Position numbers and translations under genes: made by a program | NCBI GenBank assembly: GCA_947501565.1 | Contig: CANMWJ010000008.1 | Span: 120,185-184,184 of the forward strand | From: an uncultured Marinobacterium sp. | GTDB taxonomy: Bacteria; Pseudomonadota; Gammaproteobacteria; Pseudomonadales; Balneatricaceae | Length of the DNA: 64,000 nucleotides | Direction of reading: 5' to 3' | The notes under the pieces: generated by a model | Told to the model about the DNA's origin: nothing | Databases searched by the model: none | The model's input: the letters and a program-made list of their open reading frames with translations, nothing else | Shown here: positions 52,860 to 59,876 of the stretch, piece by piece | How the letters are laid out: the number at the start of each line of letters is the position of its first letter | Position numbering within the stretch: the stretch's first letter is position 1

Positions 52860-53032
52860 GTAGGTTAGCCATTGCGTAGCAATGCCTAACAATATTTCGG
52901 GCAATTACCCTGTGTTGGGCATCGCTGCGCGATGGCCAACCTACTGCAACTTACTGAGAGTTGATTGGTGGCGTGGGGAATCCGCGATCACGCCTTGTTT
53001 GTTGGGAGTCGCTTCGCTCGTCGCCAACCTAC
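52860..53032. repeat. REP cluster: B' + B pair and an inverted type A unit
   Basis: B' unit 52860-52890 (GTAGGTTAGCCATTGCG start), B unit 52914-52944 (GTTGGGCATCGCTGCG start), and type A in reverse orientation 53001-53032 (GTTGGGAGTCGCTTCG start, CGCCAACCTAC end). A related variant, GTAGGTTGGGTCGAGCCG, begins at 53074 and ends with CACCCAAC near 53148. The whole 330-bp gap 52828-53157 is built of these repeats. Confidence 0.78.
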
Positions 53033-53157
53033 CGGAAAGTGCGGGTGCTTTATTCCGAAAATGGAGCAAACCGGGTAGGTTGGGTCGAGCCGCAATCGGG
53101 AAAAGGGTGGACGATTCACACCGGGTTATTGCGGCGACACCCAACAAGGTCAACACA

Positions 53158-53337
53158 TTACTCCCACGAGAAGAAACAGCTGATCCCCAGCACAGCCCAA
53201 ACACTTACACAGATCCAGTACAGTCCCGGCTGGGTTTCGCGGTAGACGAAGTCCCACAGTAGGGTGTATCCGGCGTACAGATCCCATGCAACCCAACCCA
53301 GCAGCAACACACCTACGGTAAACCAGAACGATCTCAT
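53158..53337 (-). CDS. Small two-helix membrane protein
   Basis: A 59-aa hydrophobic protein: helix at about 5-27 (WFTVGVLLLGWVAWDLYAGY), a short loop with YRETQPG, and a second helix at about 38-57. No family recognised. The ATG at 53337 follows GAGAGAGAAAAG; an in-frame start 12 codons upstream has none. It stands alone between REPs and the beta-alanine genes. Confidence 0.6.
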   Translation of the reverse strand: MRSFWFTVGVLLLGWVAWDLYAGYTLLWDFVYRETQPGLYWICVSVWAVLGISCFFSWE

Positions 53338-53554
53338 CTTTTCTCTCTCGTTATTAACTGTCAGTGGTGACAATTTAATCGCTCATTATGTTTATTGTCA
53401 AGGATGACAATAAACTTTGTTTGCAGTTGGTGTAGAAGAGTTAGGTAAGCAAAAACTTAACATAACTTCAAAACGTTTGAATTTAACAACCTAAAAGTCT
53501 CGCCATAATGGGCCTCATACGATTGATCCACGCTGCAAATCTACGAGGTGGCAG

Positions 53555-54901
53555 ATGAATAATAAAAACGATAGCCAGACTAAGTGCGGTCTATCCCAAC
53601 AACAGCTTGACGCTCACTGGATGCCATTCACCGGCAACCGTGATTTCAAAAGAGATCCACGCATCATCGTTTCCGCCGAGGGTAACTACTACACCTCCGA
53701 AGACGGTCGCAAAATCTTCGACGGCCTGTCCGGTCTGTGGACCTGTGGCGCAGGTCACAGCCGTCCGGAGATTGTTGAAGCGGTCTCCAAACAGGTTAAA
53801 GAGCTGGATTACGCACCGGCGTTCCAGTTCGGTCATCCAAAATCCTTTGAACTGGCGCACCGCATCACCGAGATGATGCCGGAAGGTCTGAACCGTGTGT
53901 TCTTCACCGGCTCCGGTTCCGAATCCGTGGAAACTGCGCTGAAGATCGCCCGTGCGTACTGGCGCAAGAAAGGGCAGTCAAGCAAGACCCGCCTGATCGG
54001 TCGCTCCAAGGGTTACCACGGTGTGAACTTCGGTGGCATCAGCGTAGGCGGTATCGGCCCGAACCGTACTATCTACGGACAGGGTATCGACGCGATCCAC
54101 CTGCCGCATACCATGCTGGAAGAAAACCGCTTCGTTAAAGGTATGCCGGAAACCGGCGCGCACCTGGCGGATGATCTGGAACAGCTGATCGCAATACACG
54201 ACGCGTCCAACATCGCCGCAGTAATTGTTGAGCCGATGGCCGGTTCTGCCGGTGTCATTCCACCACCAAAAGGTTACCTGAAGCGTCTGCGTGAGCTGTG
54301 TGACAAACACAACATCCTGCTGATCTTTGATGAAGTTATCACCGCATTTGGCCGCATGGGTTCCAACACCGGTGCTGAAGAGTTTGGTGTAACGCCGGAC
54401 CTGATGACCACCGCTAAGCAGCTGACTAACGGTGTGATTCCGATGGGTGCAGTCGTAGCCAAACAGGAGATCTACGACACCTTTATGGAAACCGGTGGCC
54501 CGGAATACATGCTGGAATTGCCGCACGGTTACACCTACTCCGCACACCCTGTGGCGTGCGCGGCGGGTCTGGCATCGCTGGATATCCTGCAGAACGACAA
54601 GCTGATCGAACGTGTACGTTCCATCGCGCCGCAGTTCCAGGAGATGCTTCACAGTATTAAAAATACGAAATACGTATCGGATATCCGTAACTATGGTCTG
54701 GCCGGTGCGCTGACTATCGAAGCCGCTCCGGGTGAACCTGCGCTGCGTCCGTACCAGATCGCCATGAAGTGCTGGGAGAAAGGTTTCTACGTTCGTTACG
54801 GCGGCGACACCATCCAGTTGGGCTTGCCATTTACCACTGAGATCGAAGAGATCGACAGCCTGATCAACGCGCTGGGCGACTCCATCAACGAACTGGACTA
54901 A
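53555..54901 (+). CDS. bauA: Omega-amino acid:pyruvate (beta-alanine) transaminase
   Basis: A 448-aa class III PLP aminotransferase. LDAHWMPFTGNRDFKRDPRII and GLSGLWTCGAGHSRPEIVEAVSKQVKELDY form the start typical of beta-alanine/omega-amino acid:pyruvate transaminases. The PLP lysine is Lys288 in TTAKQLTNGVIPMG, with LIFDEVITAFGRMG carrying the ring-stacking aspartate. It transfers the amino group of beta-alanine to pyruvate, giving malonate semialdehyde and alanine. GAGGTGGCAG precedes the ATG. The partner semialdehyde dehydrogenase follows after an 86-bp gap. Confidence 0.92.
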   Translation: MNNKNDSQTKCGLSQQQLDAHWMPFTGNRDFKRDPRIIVSAEGNYYTSEDGRKIFDGLSGLWTCGAGHSRPEIVEAVSKQVKELDYAPAFQFGHPKSFELAHRITEMMPEGLNRVFFTGSGSESVETALKIARAYWRKKGQSSKTRLIGRSKGYHGVNFGGISVGGIGPNRTIYGQGIDAIHLPHTMLEENRFVKGMPETGAHLADDLEQLIAIHDASNIAAVIVEPMAGSAGVIPPPKGYLKRLRELCDKHNILLIFDEVITAFGRMGSNTGAEEFGVTPDLMTTAKQLTNGVIPMGAVVAKQEIYDTFMETGGPEYMLELPHGYTYSAHPVACAAGLASLDILQNDKLIERVRSIAPQFQEMLHSIKNTKYVSDIRNYGLAGALTIEAAPGEPALRPYQIAMKCWEKGFYVRYGGDTIQLGLPFTTEIEEIDSLINALGDSINELD

Positions 54902-54987
54902 CACAAACCGGTTGGCGTTTCCCCGCGCCAGCCAGTACCGCTGCGGCTGCGGCCTTTGCGGAAAAAATAAAAACTGAGGTGACACTA

Positions 54988-56478
54988 ATGACCATGATCG
55001 GCCATCTGATCGACGGCGTAATGCGTGAAGACGCTGCGCGTACCCAAAACGTATTCAACCCATCCACCGGTGCTGCAAGCAAGCAGGTTGCGCTGGCGTC
55101 TGTTGAGACTGTAGAAGAAGCGATTGCTGCGGCAGAGCGCGCATTCCCGGCTTGGCGCGACACTCCGCCTGCAAAACGTGCGCAGGTGATGTACCGCTTC
55201 AAAGCGCTGCTGGAAGAGCACGCTGACAAGATCTGCGAAATGATCGGTGAAGAACACGGCAAGATCGCTCACGACGCGGCGGGTGAACTGCAGCGCGGTA
55301 TCGAAAACGTCGAGTACGCATGTGGCGCGCCAGAACTGCTGAAAGGCGAGCACAGCCGTAACGTAGGTCCGGGTATCGATTCCTGGAGCGAGTTCCAGCC
55401 ACTGGGTGTTGTTGCGGGAATTACGCCGTTCAACTTCCCGGCGATGGTTCCGCTGTGGATGTACCCAATGGCGATCGTATGCGGTAACACCTTCGTACTG
55501 AAGCCATCCGAGCGTGATCCTTCCTCCACCCTGTTCATCGCTGAACTGCTGCAGGAAGCGGGTCTGCCAAACGGCGTTATCAACGTGGTAAACGGCGACA
55601 AAGAAGCGGTAGACGTACTGCTGTCTGACGAGCGTATTAAAGCGGTGAGCTTCGTAGGTTCTACGCCGATCGCTGAATACATCTACTCCACTGCAAACGC
55701 GAACGGCAAACGTTGCCAGGCGCTGGGTGGTGCGAAAAACCACGCGATCGTCATGCCAGACGCTGACATGGACAACGCGGTTAACCAGCTGCTGGGTGCG
55801 GCATTCGGTTCCTCCGGCGAGCGTTGCATGGCGCTGTCTGTAGCAGTAGCAGTAGGCGACGAAGCGGCTGACACCCTGGTATCCAAGCTGAAAGAAGCGA
55901 TGAAACCACTGAAAGTGGGCGGCTACAGCGATCGCAGCAACGACTTCGGCCCAGTAATCACCCGTGCTCACCAGCAGAAAGTTAACGGCTACATCGACAG
56001 CGCTGAAGCTGACGGCGCAGCTGTTGTAGTCGACGGCCGTAACCCGCAGGTTGAAGGCTTCGAAGATGGTTTCTTCGTGGGTGCGACCCTGATCGACAAC
56101 GTAACCCCAGAGATGGTGAGCTACAAAGAGGAGATCTTCGGCCCGGTTCTGCAGGTTGTTCGTGCGAACAGCATGGAAGAAGCGATGCAGCTGATCAACG
56201 ATCACGAATACGGTAACGGTACCTGCATCTTCACCCGTGACGGCGAAGCAGCACGTTACTTCTCTGATCACATTCAGGTAGGCATGGTGGGTATCAACGT
56301 GCCGCTGCCAGTACCTGTGTCTTACCACAGTTTCGGTGGTTGGAAGCGCTCCCTGTTCGGTGACCTGCACGCGTACGGTCCGGACGCAGTTCGCTTCTAC
56401 ACCAAGCGTAAGACAATCACCCAGCGCTGGCCTTCCAGCGGTGTTCGTGAAGGCGTTTCTTTCTCCTTCCCGAGCTAA
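54988..56478 (+). CDS. mmsA: CoA-acylating methylmalonate/malonate semialdehyde dehydrogenase
   Basis: A 496-aa MmsA-type dehydrogenase. It forms acetyl-CoA (or propionyl-CoA) plus CO2 from malonate (or methylmalonate) semialdehyde, with NAD+ and CoA. GHLIDGVMREDAARTQNVFNPSTG starts the protein; FNFPAMVPLWMYPMAI, FVGSTPIAEYIY and the catalytic Cys280 in GSSGERCMALSVAV are the family markers, and the usual general-base glutamate is replaced as in MmsA (LGGAKNHAIVMPD). Start ATG 54988 with CTGAGGTGACACTA; a GTG at 54979 is in frame. With bauA it completes beta-alanine degradation. Confidence 0.94.
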   Translation: MTMIGHLIDGVMREDAARTQNVFNPSTGAASKQVALASVETVEEAIAAAERAFPAWRDTPPAKRAQVMYRFKALLEEHADKICEMIGEEHGKIAHDAAGELQRGIENVEYACGAPELLKGEHSRNVGPGIDSWSEFQPLGVVAGITPFNFPAMVPLWMYPMAIVCGNTFVLKPSERDPSSTLFIAELLQEAGLPNGVINVVNGDKEAVDVLLSDERIKAVSFVGSTPIAEYIYSTANANGKRCQALGGAKNHAIVMPDADMDNAVNQLLGAAFGSSGERCMALSVAVAVGDEAADTLVSKLKEAMKPLKVGGYSDRSNDFGPVITRAHQQKVNGYIDSAEADGAAVVVDGRNPQVEGFEDGFFVGATLIDNVTPEMVSYKEEIFGPVLQVVRANSMEEAMQLINDHEYGNGTCIFTRDGEAARYFSDHIQVGMVGINVPLPVPVSYHSFGGWKRSLFGDLHAYGPDAVRFYTKRKTITQRWPSSGVREGVSFSFPS

Positions 56479-56494
56479 AAATCAGGTTTGGGGT

Positions 56495-56527
56495 GTTGGG
56501 AGTCGCTGGCGCTTGTCGCCAACCTAC
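56495..56527. repeat. REP unit, type A, reverse orientation
   Basis: GTTGGGAGTCGCTGGCGC start and CGCCAACCTAC end, just after the mmsA stop. The central variation (GGCGCTTG) differs from other type A copies but keeps the stem-forming ends. Confidence 0.75.
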
Positions 56528-56702
56528 TTGTAACACCCAAACCGATCCGAACCTGATTGGCCTCACTCCCGGTCAGGTTCACCCCGTGCTCTGACAAATT
56601 CCGTCGCTATTCTCCACCGCCCCGAGAGTCAGGCGGTGAAGGATCCCACCGGGCATTCGTGGGATGGGGTTATTGCTCTAGCTCCATCTTTGCCCCCTCT
56701 TT

Positions 56703-56738
56703 GCAGATTCCAGCGTTTGTTGGGATCTGCTTTTTTTT
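56703..56738 (+). terminator. Intrinsic terminator downstream of mmsA
   Basis: GCAGATTCCA (56703-56712) pairs with TGGGATCTGC (56721-56730, one G-T wobble), followed by eight T. It lies 225 bp after mmsA; the 340-bp gap 56479-56818 otherwise holds REP units and no gene. Confidence 0.8.
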
Positions 56739-56773
56739 CGTTTGGGATTTTGGCGCGTAAGTTAAATAGCTAG

Positions 56774-56806
56774 GTAGGTTGGCGACGAGCGCCAGCGACT
56801 CCCAAC
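56774..56806. repeat. REP unit, type A, adjacent to RAYT (right of terminator)
   Basis: GTAGGTTGGCGACGAGCG start and CGACTCCCAAC end. With the inverted copy at 57388-57419 it brackets the RAYT gene, the arrangement expected for REP-associated transposases. Confidence 0.85.
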
Positions 56807-56818
56807 AATCCAAGCTTA

Positions 56819-57352
56819 TTAACTTCTCCGTTCGCCAAATCCGCCATCAAGCGTTTCGCTGCATCCCCAATCCGGATCTACTATGCCGTCCCGAATAAAC
56901 CGATGAATACTGGAATAGGGCCACTGTGCCGGTGATTGCGCATACCCATGCTTCACCGGGTTGTAATGGATGTAATCCACGTGGGTATTGAAATCCCGTT
57001 CATCCCGAATCAGATGTTCCCAATAACGCCGTTGCCAGATTGCCCGCTCGCCTTTGTGCTTGCGACTTGCGTTGATTGTTTCGGTCCTGGGCATCTGGCG
57101 GGAGAAGTTCTTTTTGATCAGCAACCAGCGTGTAGCAAAGTCATCGTCATCTTCCGGCAAGGTCCAGATACAGTGCAGATGGTCGGGCAGGATAACGATG
57201 GCGTCGATGGTGAAAGGGTGGGTCTGTTTAACCTTGGTGAAGCAATCGCGAAGTAGATCGATCTGCTCGGTTAACAGCTGCGATTGTCGGTCTTCGAGGT
57301 TAACGGTAAAGAAGTATGTACCACCTGCATGGCGGGACCGTCGGTATTGCAT
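56819..57352 (-). CDS. REP-associated tyrosine transposase (RAYT, Y1_Tnp)
   Basis: A 177-aa single-stranded-DNA transposase-like enzyme of the IS200/IS605 HUH superfamily. MQYRRSRHAGGTYFFTVNLEDR starts the fold, the HUH pair is His58-x-His60 in VILPDHLHCIWTLP, and the catalytic tyrosine lies in DYIHYNPVKHGYA (Tyr127 or Tyr130). IWQRRYWEHLIRDERDFN is the usual central motif. RAYTs cleave and may spread REP palindromes; this one is flanked by inverted type A units at 56774-56806 and 57388-57419, identical in the ends to units across the window. It looks intact. Confidence 0.92.
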   Translation of the reverse strand: MQYRRSRHAGGTYFFTVNLEDRQSQLLTEQIDLLRDCFTKVKQTHPFTIDAIVILPDHLHCIWTLPEDDDDFATRWLLIKKNFSRQMPRTETINASRKHKGERAIWQRRYWEHLIRDERDFNTHVDYIHYNPVKHGYAQSPAQWPYSSIHRFIRDGIVDPDWGCSETLDGGFGERRS

Positions 57353-57387
57353 AGCTAACGTCCTTGTTAGTTGATTAGATGGTTTTT

Positions 57388-57419
57388 GTTGGGAGTCGCT
57401 TCGCTCGTCGCCAACCTAC
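57388..57419. repeat. REP unit, type A, reverse orientation, flanking RAYT
   Basis: GTTGGGAGTCGCTTCG start and CGCCAACCTAC end, 36 bp upstream of the RAYT start codon. Inverted relative to the copy at 56774-56806. Confidence 0.85.
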
Positions 57420-57449
57420 ATTGCGGTAGTTTGGGGTAACTCCCAACGT

Positions 57450-58325
57450 TCACGAAGGCTGCAGGCTTGCCTGAGGGCGAAGCTCCAGCTCGCAGAGTTT
57501 TTCAATGATCGAAGCGATCTCCGATTTTCGAGAGGCGTTTTTTGACATGACTGCATAGACGTTTCGGCTGGCCGGGCGGGAGCCGCTCACCATATGCAGG
57601 GTGCCGTCTTGCAGATAGGAGGCAACCAGCGCCTTGGGCAGGAACGCCATACCGCCATAGGTGATAAGAAACTCCAGTGCGATCTGACTCTGCTCGGTAT
57701 GCAGGATCGGTGCGACCGGTTTCTTAAACAGCTTGGCGTGTTTGAGGTTGAACGCGGTTCCCCAGTCGACAAAGACGTAACCGACCTCCTCAGCATCGCT
57801 CACCTTGGTATCGGGTTTATCGCACACCAGTACCAGCTCGATCTTACCGATGCGCACTGTATCCAGCTCAGCCAGAGTCGGCGGGTCGATCACCACCGCG
57901 ATATCGAGTCGGCCTGCAATTAAAGAGCGCGTGAGTTCCAGATGGGAGTTGATCTCGGTACGGATGGATACGCTGGGGAAGTCGGCAGCAAGCTGGGGCA
58001 GGATCGACTGCAGGAAGGTATCCCAGAGGTTTGAGATTCCCCCCAGAATCAGCTGTGTGTCTTGCTGTTCAGCGACCCCTACATCCTGCAGAGCCAGTTG
58101 CCAGGCGGCCAGGATATTTTCCGCGTGTTGAATCAATCGCTCGCCCGAGGGCGTGAGCATGATGTTATTGCGCTGTCGTGTGAACAGCGGAACGCCCACC
58201 AGATCTTCCAGCTGTTTTATGCGAAAACTCACAGCCGACTGGGTGAGGTAGAGGTTTTGTGCGGCCTTTCCGAAGTGGCGTGTACGGGACACTTCGAGGA
58301 AGGTTCTGAGTAGCCCAATATCCAT
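57450..58325 (-). CDS. hdfR: HdfR-like LysR-family regulator
   Basis: A 291-aa LTTR. The N-terminus MDIGLLRTFLEVSRTRHFG, then LYLTQSAVSFRIKQLEDLVGVPLFTRQRNNIMLTPSGERL, is close to enterobacterial HdfR, with the winged helix at residues 1-60 and an effector-binding domain after residue 90. HdfR represses the flagellar master operon in E. coli; the role here is unknown. The ATG at 58325 matches HdfR; an ATG at 58346 would add seven residues. It is divergent from the ATP-grasp gene across a 513-bp gap. Confidence 0.85.
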   Translation of the reverse strand: MDIGLLRTFLEVSRTRHFGKAAQNLYLTQSAVSFRIKQLEDLVGVPLFTRQRNNIMLTPSGERLIQHAENILAAWQLALQDVGVAEQQDTQLILGGISNLWDTFLQSILPQLAADFPSVSIRTEINSHLELTRSLIAGRLDIAVVIDPPTLAELDTVRIGKIELVLVCDKPDTKVSDAEEVGYVFVDWGTAFNLKHAKLFKKPVAPILHTEQSQIALEFLITYGGMAFLPKALVASYLQDGTLHMVSGSRPASRNVYAVMSKNASRKSEIASIIEKLCELELRPQASLQPS

Positions 58326-58838
58326 AAAAATATTTGATCGAAACAATGAAAAAGTATTGTTTTACAGTAATGCGGCTTAGCCTAATAATCCACAAAAAAT
58401 AGATGGCCCCATGAAGCACCGGGTGATCTGGCAAACGCACTCTTGCTGAGATGCGATAACGTGGAAGGGGCGACATCTCGTAAGCGTGCGGCTGCCAGAG
58501 AGCTCTTCAATCGACGTGTTAAGGCCACTCTTTAAGATTGAAGTCTGTCATACGTAAATTCCCGTATGGCCCGTGAATACAGCATTTAACCGGATATCAA
58601 CGATGAATAGTCAGTCACTTAACAATACGCGATCACTGTGTGCGAATTCGCATTCAGAACGATCGGTTCTTTGGCAGGCTGTCTGATGCAGGGTTAACGC
58701 ATAACACCAACTTCATCAGAAAAGCAGCTAACAGAGCCGATAAAAAATCCGCTCTTTAGCTGCTTTTTTGTATCTGTAATTTAACCATCGAATATTCTAA
58801 TCGAAACTGGCAGGCCGGGGCCTGTCTGGAGCAGTGGC
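58326..58838. other. Intergenic region with an orphan plus-strand terminator
   Basis: No gene is called here. A strong hairpin ends the region's first part (58720-58769). Before it lies an ATG at 58603 that opens a 27-codon frame (MNSQSLNNTRSLCANSHSE onward, stop near 58686) without a good ribosome-binding site, and an ATG-less frame at about 58430-58534 ending in AAARELFNRRVKATL. The stretch could encode a leader peptide or a small RNA. Confidence 0.35.
58720..58769 (+). terminator. Strong intrinsic terminator before the ATP-grasp gene
   Basis: AAAAGCAGCTAA (58720-58731) pairs with TTAGCTGCTTTT (58756-58767), with an inner AGAGC/GCTCT extension, followed by TTTTTT. It lies 70 bp upstream of the ATP-grasp start and has no gene before it on this strand, so it ends an unannotated transcript or forms an attenuator. 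Confidence 0.8.
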
Positions 58839-59876
58839 TTGAAAATTTGCTTTTTGATGTACCCGTGGGAGCGTGTCTCCCCAGAGACTGACACAACTTT
58901 GCGCATGATCCATGAGGTGGCTTCCCGTGGTCATACGGTGGCGATCACTACGCCAAACAGTCTGACAATTCGCGACAGTGTGGCGCATGCGTTTTGTAAC
59001 GTACTGAGAAAAACAGACAAGCTGACGAGCAATATTCCCGCGTTTTACCGCCGGGCTGAGTTCAAGCGCTGCAAGCTGCCACTGGCCGGGTTCGATGCGA
59101 TCATCATGCGCGCCAACCCGCCGCTGGATACGGTGGCGCTGAACTTTCTGGATTCAGTACGCAATGACACCTTCATCATGAATGATATCGATGGTCTGCG
59201 TATCGCCAATAACAAGCTGTATCCGGCATCGTTCAGTGGTGATGCCAGTCGCTTTATTCCGGCGACCCACGTGTCTAAAAACCGCGAATACCTGGAGCAG
59301 GTCCTGAGTGATTCTCCAACCGGCAAGATGATCATGAAGCCGCTGAACGGTTTTGGTGGCCAGGGTGTGATCGTGATCGAGAAGAGTGCGCGTCAGAACT
59401 TCCGTTCGCTGCTGGACTTTTACATCGGCTCAGGTGAGCAGAGCAACTACGTGATTCTGCAGGAATACGTGACTGGGGCCGAGCAGGGGGACGTGCGCAT
59501 TCTGATGCTGAACGGCGAGCCGATTGGTGCTATGCGCCGCGTACCTTCCGGCGATGACGTGCGCTCCAATATCCATGCGGGTGGTAGAGAGGTGAAGCAC
59601 CAACTGACACGGGAAGAGAAAGAGTTGTGCCGTGCAATCGGACCACAGCTGGTGCGTGATGGCCTCTACTTTGTTGGCCTCGATGTGATCAACGGTAAGT
59701 TGATCGAGGTGAACGTACTGAGTCCGGGCGGTATTACCCGTATCAACCGTTTGAACCGTGTGAAGCTGCAAACGCAGGTGATCGATTTTGTGGAGAACGT
59801 TGTGTCGGCGAAGGAGCGTGTGATTGAGCGTAAGACCACGTTCCGTAAGGTAATTGAAGATGCAGAAGCTATCTGA
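58839..59876 (+). CDS. ATP-grasp ligase (glutathione synthetase/RimK-like)
   Basis: A 345-aa ATP-grasp enzyme. The N-terminal pre-ATP-grasp domain (MKICFLMYPWERVSPETDTTL, FDAIIMRANPPLD, NDIDGLRIANNKLY) resembles GshB, followed by MIMKPLNGFGGQGVIVIEKS (glycine-rich loop), EYVTGAEQGDVRILMLNGEPIGAMRR and the metal-binding GLDVINGKLIEVNVLSPGG. It joins a carboxylate to an amine or thiol at the cost of ATP; the substrate is unknown. Starts at TTG 58839 (GGAG upstream). Its 3' end overlaps the start of the next gene by 23 bp, implying translational coupling and a shared pathway. Confidence 0.88.
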   Translation: MKICFLMYPWERVSPETDTTLRMIHEVASRGHTVAITTPNSLTIRDSVAHAFCNVLRKTDKLTSNIPAFYRRAEFKRCKLPLAGFDAIIMRANPPLDTVALNFLDSVRNDTFIMNDIDGLRIANNKLYPASFSGDASRFIPATHVSKNREYLEQVLSDSPTGKMIMKPLNGFGGQGVIVIEKSARQNFRSLLDFYIGSGEQSNYVILQEYVTGAEQGDVRILMLNGEPIGAMRRVPSGDDVRSNIHAGGREVKHQLTREEKELCRAIGPQLVRDGLYFVGLDVINGKLIEVNVLSPGGITRINRLNRVKLQTQVIDFVENVVSAKERVIERKTTFRKVIEDAEAI

